From positions 26,684,352 to 26,748,351 of the forward strand of contig OZ038453.1 of the NCBI GenBank assembly GCA_964036195.1: a stretch of 64,000 nucleotides of DNA, in the 5' to 3' direction. A program made the position numbers and the translations under genes. This stretch comes from Sphaerolaimus hirsutus (taxonomy: Eukaryota; Nematoda; Chromadorea; Monhysterida; Sphaerolaimidae). Within the stretch, counting starts at the first letter, position 1; every line of letters begins with the position of its first letter. Positions 35,855 through 46,000 of this stretch are shown here, piece after piece. The notes below the pieces were generated by a model. That model did no database searches and was not told where the DNA came from. It was given only the letters and a program-made list of their open reading frames with translations.

Positions 35855-38800
35855 GTTGACGTCAATGGCCAGGCTGACTTTTCAACACTCCAGTTTAACA
35901 CAACAACTGGGAAATTCCAAGACTACAAAAATCGGACCAAATGTGACCACAATTTTGAAAATGTGGCCACAGCTGGTGCCAGTTCCGCAAATTGCAAAGT
36001 GAGAAGTGAAATGGCAAATGCGAAGTGAATTGAGAAGAAAATTGGCAAAAGTGAAGTGAAATGAGAAGTGAGAAGTGAATCGAGAAGTGAAATGAGAAGC
36101 GAAATTGCAAGTGAAAATAAAATAAAAAGAAATCATGGGATGACACTACATATGTAAACTTGGCAGCTAGTCAAAATTTCGAAATTTATTAATAAAAATA
36201 AAATAAGGCAAAAATTGCTTAAGGTTGGAATATAGCAATCTACCGTATTTTCTTGAAATTCATTTTTTCAGAGTGGATTTCAAGGCGGGCGGGGGGGCTT
36301 ATTCGAGGGGGAGGGGTCTATTATTTCGTCAGAAATTTTCACAAGATTCATAGTAAAGTATGCTTTTCTATACCCAAAACTGGTAATCAACGTGTCTAAG
36401 TAGGGTATATTTAGACATATCAACATCCATTGCAACACAAGCTAGTATATGTGTAGCTGCGATGCAAACTGCGACGAATGTATACATCATGTACGTTGCA
36501 TACATGATGTACATCATTCCAGATGGGGGGGGGGGTTCATTCACGGGGGGGGTATTTCGAGGATATACGGTATATATACGAAAATAGCAATTATGAATAC
36601 GAAAAAAATTACAAAATGGAACAACTTTTAGCGATTTTAAACGCTATATTCAAATTTTCTTTTGCTATATTTTAATCATAAATATGCAACTGGTAACTTG
36701 GACGTGGGCCAATCAATTTCCAATCAATCATGTGACCCGATCAATTTCATTACAAATATCGGCTGGCATGGTGTCAATGCCAATTATATTTGCATACACC
36801 ATGTTTGAAATGACATAACAAAAAAATCATTCAGGAATGTCTCTGAAATGAAATTGGTCCGGTGCAGTTCAGTATCCATTTAACAAAGTTTTTCCATTTA
36901 ACTTTCTACTTGCCATTTCACTTCTCATTTCACTTCACTTTTGCCAATTTTCTTTGCAATTCACTTCTCATTTCTCTTCGCATTTGCCATTTCACTTCTC
37001 ACTTCGCAATTTGTGGAACTGGCCTCTGGTGCAGGCACATACTGTTGTTTTGGCGTAATGTGTAACGCTGCATGTCCTGGCAACTCTGAATTTTACAACT
37101 CAAATCAGTGGCAGCAATGTGTGCCCCCCGTTGGTGTCTATGAGATCGACTGCTTTACGGTTGGAATCTTTGTATTTTGGTTGAACACACTACCCACTGG
37201 ATTTCAACTGATTTTAATGGTATTTAACTGAAATTGAGTTCAATTTAGATCACATGACAATTTTCTAGTGCACATGCGGCAAAATTAATATTGCCATCTG
37301 GATTTGAACATGGTTTCGCAACACATGCACAAAAATCCAAATGTAAACCATTCAACCCAGTTGACATCAGGTGTCACCAGATATTCAAAACCATTCAAAA
37401 CCACCCAAAACCACGCAGCGAGCCAAATCAGACTACTACGGGAACTCGATCACCCTGGGCGGGGGCTGCGCCACAACCCCAGAACTGAAAGAACAAGTGA
37501 AGCGGGATGATGCCCTGGTTTTGATCCAGCCGCTGGGACACGTGCACCATTGTGAAACTGGAGGGGCAGCTTGCAAGCACTACGCTTGTCTCACTGTCAT
37601 GGTTGGTTTGGGGGTGAGGGACTTGCACAGCAAAAACAGTGCTGGTGATCTGCCGTGATCTGTGGTGAAGTATCTTCGCGTAGAAGCTTGCAGGCACTTC
37701 AATGAACTTCATGAATTTCTAATGTGTTTTTTTTCTGTAAAAAATTTAGTAAACAAATGTGTGAAGTATCGGTGAAGTGCATTCCATCGGTGATAAGGCG
37801 TGATCAGGCTCTGAAGTGTGATCACGGGCAGTGAAGTGCCTGGTGATCAGGCATGATCAGGCTCTGAAGTGAGATCACAAGGGGCACTTCAGACCACTTC
37901 AGTGCACTTCATGAGCACATTATTTGCTGTGTTTGAGGTTTAGAAGACTCCACATATTCAAGGTAGGCATGGGATACTTGATGGGTACCAAATTCAGTGT
38001 CTAATTGGAATTTGGCACTGATCCAAAAATGAGACACAGATTACAATTAAGCAAACATTTTTGGTACAAAAGTCAAACATTTTTTAAGTTGTGAAAAACT
38101 GAAGACATTTCTTGCTGAAATGTGAAACGTCAAATTTGGCACAGAAATTTTGCAGTGCACCCAGCCCAGAAAAGTGATGCCCTTTTCATGTACAAACCCT
38201 TAAAACATCTAAAATATGTTTCAGGTGATTTGATAGGGCTGGTTCCACTGATAATGGTTAAAATGCTTCAACAGTAAAAACTTCCACACTTCAAAACCAA
38301 AATTACCCACCCCCCCCCCCCCTGCACAGAAATTCCAAGTGCACCCCAATGTGATCCTGTATGAGCCATCAGTGAGAAACAGTGCAGACAGCATCATAGG
38401 CAGCCACAGCACTCTGACCAATGTGACAACCTGGTGCCCGGACACATTCATCCACCATCACAGAGACAAGAAGACCAGGTGGCATTCCCAGACCCTGTGG
38501 AGTGCCCTGTAAATGCCCTGCCCCGTAAAATGCCATGTAAATGCATTTGCCAATTTACCACAAATTTTACATAACTTTTGACACTATGCAAGACATTTAA
38601 CATTTTACAGGGCATATTACATGCCTCTTGACACTTTTTATGGCCTTTGACATATTACAGGGCGTTTTACATGACTTTAAACACTTTGCATGGCATTTTA
38701 CATTTTACAGAGCATTTTACATGACATTCCATTTTACATAACCTTGCATGACATTTGACATTTTCAATGACTATTGACACTTTGCATGACATTTAACATG

Positions 38801-41506
38801 CACTTTCCAGGGCCTTTTACAGTGTCTGGGAGTGCCTTAGGGAGCTGGCCTTGGCAGCTGGCAAGTGTACTGACAGGCTCAGGATGTTGCAGCCTGCCTT
38901 TGTGGTGGTGACTTATTTGAGCGGTTGGTGGATTGGGAATTTAGATTCTATCTTTCATTTATTTTTTTCTAGTAGGACTTTTTGACTTTTCCAGTTTCCA
39001 GAGTCTTTTCCCACATTTGAAGTTCAAAAAATCTAATTTTGTTCTGATAAACCTGAATTAATACTATTTTTTTTGTTTCAGCGTCAATATCATGCCATAT
39101 GATTCAATGGATGTTGTTATAGTCAGGATCATTTCCACCCTTCATAGAATCACATCACAAAAGCTTAACATTAAAAAATAATTTGGACCTATTGGATCGC
39201 AGTTGTGGTCCTCACAAAAATACATATATGTTATCATCTACAAAACAATATCCCTCCCAGCGCATGAAAAGTATGTCATCTACTGTGCCATACACACCCA
39301 AAACAGTCATGAAAAACACCATGTGCATTACTCCACTGGGCAGTATGAAGCTGTGACAGAGTACCAGCCAGTGCTGAAGCAAACAGAAGTGCATCATGCA
39401 CAAGCTGCTGCCATTCCACCTGGTGAGACATGGGGGCACTCTCAGACCCTGTAAAAAGCTGTGTAAAATGTCAAATGTCATGCAAAGTGTCAGAAGTCAT
39501 GAAAAATGCCCTGCAACATGGCAACCGAGTTGGCATTTTGCAGGGAATTTTCCATGGCTTTTGACACTTTGCATCACTTTTGACACTTTGCATGACATTT
39601 GACATTTTACAGGGCTTATTACAGGGTCTGGGAGTGGCACATGCAGTGATTGTGATTTTGTAGGGGTTCATGCTGCTATTGCAGATCGATTTGCATGTGC
39701 AAATGTCGGTTAAAATGTGATGAGTGTGGGGTTTTGAGAGGCATCTTATTTTATTTTCTCTAGGGTTTTCTGCAGAGTTGTTAGAATTACTGAACTTTTT
39801 TCAAAGTATATGTAAATGTAAAGTATTTTTTTACTCACCACAAAGTATAGAAAATGTAAAATATACCTACTTTTTTACTCATACGTGTGTGTAAATGTGG
39901 GTACTTTTCTTGTGATTGTAGAAACGACTACTTTTTATCATAGAATATGTAAAAGTGGGCACTTATTTCGAGGGGGGTTATTTTGAGAGGGAGGGGGTAT
40001 TTCGAGGGGAGGGTGTAATCACCTGATATGTTTTAACCATGGTTTTCACATCCAAAACACATTAAGATCAAATCAAATTTTCCACACTGCAATCGCAGGT
40101 GTTACAAAGTTTGCTGAGGCACCATTGCCATCAGAACCATTCCACCAGCCTGGGGACATGGACGACATTCCTGGTGCTACTCTCAGACCCTTTAGAATGC
40201 CCTGTGAAATGTCACATGAAATGTCATGCAGTTTTAAAAGTCCTGTAAAATGCCCTGGGAAGTGGCAAATTTTTTATGCTTTTTACTGTTCATTTGACAT
40301 TTTTCTTGATATTTTGACACATTGCATGACATGAAACATCTCCCAGGGTATATTCCATTACTTTTTACCCTTTGCATGACATTTTGCATTTCACAAAGCA
40401 TTTTACATGACGTTTGACACTTTGCATGACATTTGACATTTGACAGGGAATTTTATAGTGTCTGGAAGTGCCCCCAGGACAGAAAGGGGACTGTGACATG
40501 CCGCAGAAAGTGAACGAACCTAGGAAATGGCCCAAAGAGAATGGACCAAGGATGGATTTTGTTGGGGAAGTTGATTATCCTGGTGTTGAGGGGCATGATA
40601 TTCCCGATTTTCATGTGAGTTGATTTACTAACAATTGCGATATAAAATATGTTATACCGTATTACCTCTAATTAACCCCCCCCCCCTTGAATTAACCCCC
40701 CTCGAAATACCCCCCCTAAATTTCGGCTGAGGAAATAATAACCCCCCCCTCGAAATACCCCCCTAAAATTGAGTGTAACGTGAACGTACATGACAAATAC
40801 CACAGTTTGTGATCTGTACAATGCAGAACACACGTTAAAACTGATGATTATATGATGTTAGGGAAGGGTTTTTGTGTATATACATGTTATATATATGCCT
40901 ATAAACACATATACATCTATGTAATTGTCCGATTTTTCTACGTCTGCGTATGGGGAATTTCCGAACATTTCTGGAAATAATAGACCCCTCTCGAATAAAC
41001 CCCCCCTCGAATTATCCCCCCTCAAATTTTGCTGGCGAAAAAATAAACCCCCTGGGGGTATTTCGAGGTAATACGGTAGTTTGATGTTTGTGAATTTTTG
41101 TAAAAAAGCACTCCTCAAAAAGCACCGATGGTTGTTGAAGTTATTTTCTGTGCACTGCTGCCAAATTGGCATATCTCACACAATCAGAAATGATTCTGAT
41201 GTCATTATAACGCCACTGCTGCATGTCCCTCTAATCAAAATTTTCTACTTTTGAAGAGAACACACATGTGATGCCTTTTGTGGTGAGTAGTGTAAGTGAC
41301 TACTATAATACCACAATTTTGACCCTCTTACAAAATAGACCAACCACCTATACAAATACCCCATTTTGATTGACAGGTCCCCCACCCCATTTTGATTGAC
41401 AGGTCCCCCACCCCATTGTGATTGTTTGTTTGATTACTTTTTGATTGACAGATAAACAGTGAGCGTTTATTCACCACCAGAAAATATGAGGCAAGGTTTC
41501 AGAATG
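35855..41506 (+). CDS. Multi-exon Cys-containing protein gene, partial at both ends
   Basis: Exons 35855-35975, 37035-37159, 37419-37601, 38330-38478, 38841-38923, 39261-39422, (39664-39696), 40099-40173, 40478-40614 and 41452-41506 all have AG/GT borders. Their phases chain without conflict (0>1>0>0>2>1>1>1>1>0>1). Products include a Cys-rich module (TYCCFGVMCNAACPGN, WQQCVPPVGVYEIDC), a module with GGGCATTPELK and HHCETGGAACKHYAC, then hydrophilic His-rich segments (HEKHHVHYSTGQ) and a Pro/Asp-rich part (FHQPGDMDDIPG, DFVGEVDYPGVEG). It is probably an extracellular protein. The family is not recognised. The 33-nt exon is optional because skipping it also keeps frame. Exon 41452 ends in phase 1; its continuation is not seen before the Polinton-like element. 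Confidence 0.6.
35976..37034 (+). mobile_element. Introner-like intron, GTGCCAGTTCC family
   Basis: The intron begins GTGCCAGTTCCGCAAATTGC and ends GCAATTTGTGGAACTGGC then CTCTGGTGCAG. The two ends are inverted repeats about 50 bp long built of AAGTGAGAAGTGAAATGG words. Splice sites coincide with the element ends. A CCGTATT MITE at 36243-36570 (TA target) is nested inside. Confidence 0.7.
37629..37932. mobile_element. CACAGCAAAA-ended MITE within an intron
   Basis: CACAGCAAAAACAGTG...ATTATTTGCTGTG with GTGATCAGG and GTGAAGTG words between, in the intron between exons 37601 and 38330. It is a diverged relative of 25725-26019. Confidence 0.65.
38479..38840 (+). mobile_element. Introner-like intron, CTCCCAGAC family
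   Basis: The 362-nt intron begins GTGGCATTCCCAGACCCTGT and ends ACAGTGTCTGGGAGTGCC then TTAG. The interior is built of TTTACATGACATTTGACAC words. Its ends are inverted repeats flush with the splice sites and the flanking exon frame is open. Confidence 0.75.
39423..39663 (+). mobile_element. Introner-like intron, CTCCCAGAC family
   Basis: Donor GTGAGACATG is followed by GGGGCACTCTCAGACCCTGT. About 200 bp later comes ACAGGGTCTGGGAGTGGCAC, then about 23 bp to the acceptor. The element is nearly but not exactly flush. Confidence 0.6.
40174..40477 (+). mobile_element. Introner-like intron, CTCCCAGAC family, exactly flush
   Basis: The 304-nt intron begins GTGCTACTCTCAGACCC and ends TAGTGTCTGGAAGTGCCCCCAG when followed to the acceptor. 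The element termini supply both GT and AG. The exons on each side are open in the same phase-1 frame, as expected if the element created the intron. Confidence 0.75.
40657..41076. mobile_element. CCGTATT-family MITE in an intron
   Basis: CCGTATTACCTCTAATTAAC and its inverse CGAGGTAATACGG are flanked by TA. C-runs and the ACAATGCAGAACACACGTTA interior identify the family. It lies between exons 40614 and 41452. Confidence 0.82.
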
Positions 41507-41730
41507 GTAAATATGAGTAAAATATCAATTATATGCAATGCTTTTTGGCACCAGAGATATCAAGCCAGATGATTTAGATATTAAAACATGTGCTTATTCA
41601 GACAAAAATATACACAAAATATCAAACATATGTAATGCTCAGGATACTTTAAGCACCATAGGAGATGAGGCCAGCTGAGGTAGACAATCAATGTGAGAAT
41701 ATAATGTCACAATGTTCACTGTATGCTTAA

Positions 41731-42087
41731 TTACAAAGCATCTTCAATCATATGTTTATATTCCTCACAGTCACTCAATTTAATCAATTCTATTGATTTC
41801 CTTACATATTTACTCAATATTAAAAATGTGTCAATGTTTTCATCTTCTTTTTCCTTATCAGCTAATCGCCGGCACATAAAATTTATTGCACATGATTTTG
41901 TTGGGAAATGAATTGTTTTATGGGTTTTCAAGTAATCTTGAAATATTTTTGTACGATCATCTATATTTGTATCAGTAAAATCACTCCAATTGATTTCGAT
42001 CATAAATCCATAGTAGATGTCAGCCTTTTCATACGAACCAATGAATCGTTTCAACTCTCTTAATATTTTGCTCTTTTTATTGGCCAT
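41731..42087 (-). CDS. Leftward Polinton gene of unknown function, 118 aa
   Basis: It starts MANKKSKILRELKRF and is charged, with CAINFMCRRLADKEKED and a C-terminal helix-like segment. There is no membrane segment and I recognise no family. Just upstream lies a branch-point-like TTACTAGA, a T-tract and TTATAG, a good 3' splice site (acceptor at 42120). With donor CAAG/GTTCAG at 42163 a 44-nt intron joins an upstream open exon (42164-42305) in frame, giving an alternative 176-residue product. A TATATAAAAGG box ends 3 bases before the upstream ATG, so that ATG may lie before the transcript start. I therefore prefer 42087. It diverges from PolB across the repeat-rich region. Confidence 0.55.
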   Translation of the reverse strand: MANKKSKILRELKRFIGSYEKADIYYGFMIEINWSDFTDTNIDDRTKIFQDYLKTHKTIHFPTKSCAINFMCRRLADKEKEDENIDTFLILSKYVRKSIELIKLSDCEEYKHMIEDAL

Positions 42088-42307
42088 ACCTTTAAGAAAA
42101 AAATCTGTGATTAACAAAACTATAAGAAAAAAAGATCTAGTAATTCATAAAATGTAACTGAACCTTGTAGACCATTAATTTGTTTTTCAATGAATGGATG
42201 CAAGTGGGTGTTTTTTGGGCGGGATAGCACGAGCGAGTTCCAGGCAATGTCCGTAGTTGCAGGCTTGTTTAAGATGCGATTCTGACTTGATAATAACATA
42301 GTCATCC

Positions 42308-42961
42308 TTTTATATATTTTATTATGGCAAAATGCCATATATTGCATGGCTAGATGCCAGCTTTACAACTGGAATTTGCCAGAAACTGGTTGTGCAATTG
42401 TGCAAACTGGTTTTAAATGTATGTAAAAACAAGTTTGCTGTGAACCCTCTACTAGATAATACATGGCAAAATGCCATATATTGCATGCCAGCTTTACAAC
42501 TGGAATTTGTCAGAAAGCTGGTTGTGCAATTGCATAAACTGGTTTGAGATGTATAAAAAAAACAACAAGATCCTCTACTAGATAATACATGGCAAAATGC
42601 CATATATTGCATGGCTAGATGCCAATTTGACAGAAACTGGTTGTGCAATTGCGTAAACTGGTTTGGAATGTATGCAAGACCCTCTACTAGATTATACATG
42701 GCAAATTGCCATATATTGCATGGCTAGATGCCATAACTGGAACTGGAATTTGCCAGAAACTGTTTGTGCAATGGCGTAAACTGGTTTGGGATGTATGCAA
42801 GATCCTCTACTAGATAATACATGGCAAAATGCCATATATTGCATGGCTAGATGCCAGTTTTACAACTGAAAGAGTTGTAACATCACGCAAACAGGTCTGC
42901 AAAGTACTCGAAAACAGGTTTGCTGTAAATACTGTAGTAGACAATACATGGCGAGATGCCA
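42308..42961. promoter_or_regulatory. Divergent promoter/possible origin with six NFI-type palindromes
   Basis: A unit of about 110-140 bp is repeated five to six times (CCATATATTGCATGGCTAGA, GCAATTGCATAAACTGG, CCTCTACTAGATAATACATG). Each unit starts with a TGGCN5GCCA palindrome at 42325, 42464, 42590, 42699, 42822 and 42949. All six keep TGGC and GCCA although the spacer bases differ (AAAAT, AAATT, GAGAT). TGGCN5GCCA is the core recognition sequence of nuclear factor I, which also binds adenovirus replication origins. A leftward TATATAAAAGG box is at 42307-42317. Confidence 0.65.
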
Positions 42962-42972
42962 GCTTATCTGGG

Positions 42973-42978
42973 TATAAA
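42973..42978 (+). promoter_or_regulatory. TATA box for PolB
   Basis: TATAAA lies 50 bp upstream of the ATG at 43023, placing a start site near 43000. This supports ATG 43023 over an in-frame TTG at 42996. Confidence 0.6.
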
Positions 42979-43022
42979 GTGCGCCCTCTGAGCGGTTGGA
43001 ATCATTCAGAAATAATTTAGCA

Positions 43023-46000
43023 ATGGCAGAGCAACAATCATACAAGCTGGTCGACGATCCACCAACATCCAAAACTCAAAGGTCATCAGAAACTTCATCG
43101 GATGAGGAGGTGAATGAAGGGGATATTTATGTTGAGGAAACAGATGAAGTTAGTTTGAATAGGCATTACGAATATCTCAAGGATAACATTAAGGAAATAG
43201 AAGATTCAGAACCAATGTGGAAACATTTATTTACTATTCAAGAGCCATGGTTTGAAAAAAATGGTAAATTTTACACAAACTATTATGTTTATAATGTTAA
43301 ATTTTCTTCCAATCTAGAAGACAAAGTAGTTGACCCTATCACATTTTTGGAATATATTTTAGCAAAATGCTTGCAAAAGATTTACATGGATTTGTTTTCA
43401 GATAAGGGAAATGATGAAAATAAACAATTATATGTCGGTATAAAAGTTATGTCTAAAAGCTTTGATCGCGGTTACATATTATCCAAAATGACACATATAA
43501 ATCAAGTTTCAGTTGCATCAATTTTGAATAGAGTAGAGATGATTTTTCAGTCTGCGGGGTTGGAAGATGATAATCTATTAAATGGATTTTCTGTTAATAT
43601 TACCACTGTAGAGAAGAAAAGTATGATTGCAAAAGGTTTCAATAGTATAACTAAACTTTTACCAGATACTAAAAGCAAGGTAGCTTATCATAAACGAACT
43701 CTGTATAACCCACCTTTTATTTTTTCATTGCGAGACCAGTGTTTACCCATATGTATTTTTATGGGACGTCAAAATTTAATTGCATCAGTAACAAAAAGAA
43801 ATAATTTTTTTGCGAGATACAAAAGGAAAAATAGATCAGGTAGGTTTCTCTTACTGGAAAAGGATGTCAATAATTTTATTGATTTTGCTACAGAAAAATT
43901 CATGTATAACAGACACAAAAATGACATGTTTGAAAATGTAAAAATATTGACAAAAGCAATTAATAATCATAAACCTATTTTGAAACATATACATTTTGGG
44001 TGTAGGGTGTGGGGTCTTGAAAATGGTGGGCTCGAGGTATTAATTGAAGAGTCATGTGGTAAGAAGAAAGTTACTTGGATTGATGTGTTGCATGATAAAG
44101 AGCATGTTGTCTTGATCAAATCTATAAAAGCATTAGCCAATTGTTATCGAGTAACCGATTGCTGTAATAAGATTATGTTTAAAAAAGATACTCTATGTAA
44201 ATGTCCCCAATCTACTTGTCCGATGTGTTACAACTCAGTAATATGTCCCATAGAAAAAGGTAAAGCAACTATTGTATGTCAGCGATGTAACAGATCATTT
44301 TATAATAGAATGTGTTATGAAAATCATTTAAAAAATACTTTTCCAGATAAAGCAAACTTATCCATAACAAAACTATACGATTCAGATCATTCAGATGAAG
44401 AAAGTAATGTGAATGAGAAAGATGTAGAAAAACTAGAAGGAAGAATCATGCCACCGTTAACTGTATGTCAATGCGTACAATTCTGTTTAAAATGTAAGAG
44501 AAAAATAATCATGTGTCAAAATCATGAAAATTGTGGTTTTACAAAATGTTCTTATTGCAAACAGTTTGTACCAATGGAGAAAACGTTTCGAGATCACCAG
44601 TTTGAATGTTTCTTACAGAAACCTTTACCATTCGAATATTTACACCCAACAAAACCATTCCAGTTAATATTTTATGATACAGAAACATTTCAAAAACCCG
44701 TAACAGAAAGTGTACAAAAGTGGGGTAGCGATAACAAGTCAGATGTGGTTCGCGTGGTACATTCAACTTATGCTATTTATTGCGTAAAAAGATGTGAAAA
44801 GTGTTTCTTTAGTGAGTATTCATGTAAATCATGTGCAGAGTGCACCAAATTTTTTTATGGATTGAATGCCATTGAGAAGTTTTATTATTTTTTGATGGAT
44901 TACAAGAAACATAACAATTTATTGGTCATAGCTCACAATTTGAGCTTTGACTTATGCGAAATTTTATCAATTTTTATAAAGAATGGGCAACTTCCAAATG
45001 TTTTACTTTCCAATGCACGTAGAATCTTTTACTTGCGTTTAAATAGTAAGATAAGTTTTTTGTGTTCACTAAAATATTTCCCTATGAGTTTGGCCCAGGT
45101 AGGGAAGGCTTTCAATTGTAAAGTAAGAAAAGGTAATTTTCCACACGGTGTTATATCACAATATAATCTTAATCATGTTTATGATCGACTTCCTTCAATT
45201 GAATGTTATGATGTGGACAATATGAAAGCTGATGAGCAAAAAACATTTTTGGAGTGGTATGAGAAAAATAAGTTTGAAGCATTTGACATTAAAAAAGAAT
45301 GTTTTGAATATATAAAGTCTGATGTGTTGGTATTACAAGAAGCATTTTGCAAGTTTTCAAAAGAAATTTTTGATAGTTTTGGTATTCTTCCACATTTAAA
45401 TTCCAAAAGCCTCAGTTCATTAGCAAATTTTTTATGGAAATCACAACATTTAGAACCATCAACCATCATCCACATTCCACCTCACAATAGCTTTAATATT
45501 GGAGATAACCAATCTAAATGGGCCTTGAGAAGCATAGTAGCGCTATCAAAATATTACGATAATCCGTACATTCAATATTCGAGATCGCAAGGAGGTGAGA
45601 AGGTTGTAATGTGTTTTGATGCTGACAAGAATGTTTATAGAAGTTTCAAAATAGATTGCGTTGTGTATAAAGATGCTGAGAAAAAAGAAATAGACTTTTT
45701 TAGAGAGATGCTCGGGTGCCTGTACCACAGCTGTAAAAAATGCAATACATCGAGATATGGTAAATTGAGACAGTCACATTTAACTCATAAAGAAAATTAC
45801 GACAACACAATGAGGAGGATAAATATGATCGAACAGCAAACAGGTAAGCGTGTTGAAAAATGGTGGGGTTGCGATATAGATCAATTGAGAAAAGATAGTA
45901 GGAAATTTGCACAAATTTTTAATGCAACTAAAGTCAGACCTCCGCTCAATATCAGGGATTCTTATTATGGTGGCAGAACAGAGTTATTCAGCTGTTTCGC

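Noticed and set aside
39075-39140. Exon after TTTGTTTCAG at 39081
   Set aside because: A good acceptor, but in the phase needed by the preceding exon it meets a stop (TAG) after 13 codons and no donor precedes it. The exon at 39261 fits phase on both sides.
42996-43022. N-terminal extension of PolB
   Set aside because: The frame is open to 42996, but that codon is TTG. The ATG at 43023 lies 50 bp after a TATA box. The same reasoning moved the ATPase start to 47461 and the integrase start to 49609.
44539-44766. Minus-strand frames inside PolB and the capsid genes
   Set aside because: They are shadows of the long plus-strand genes, with no motifs or signals of their own.
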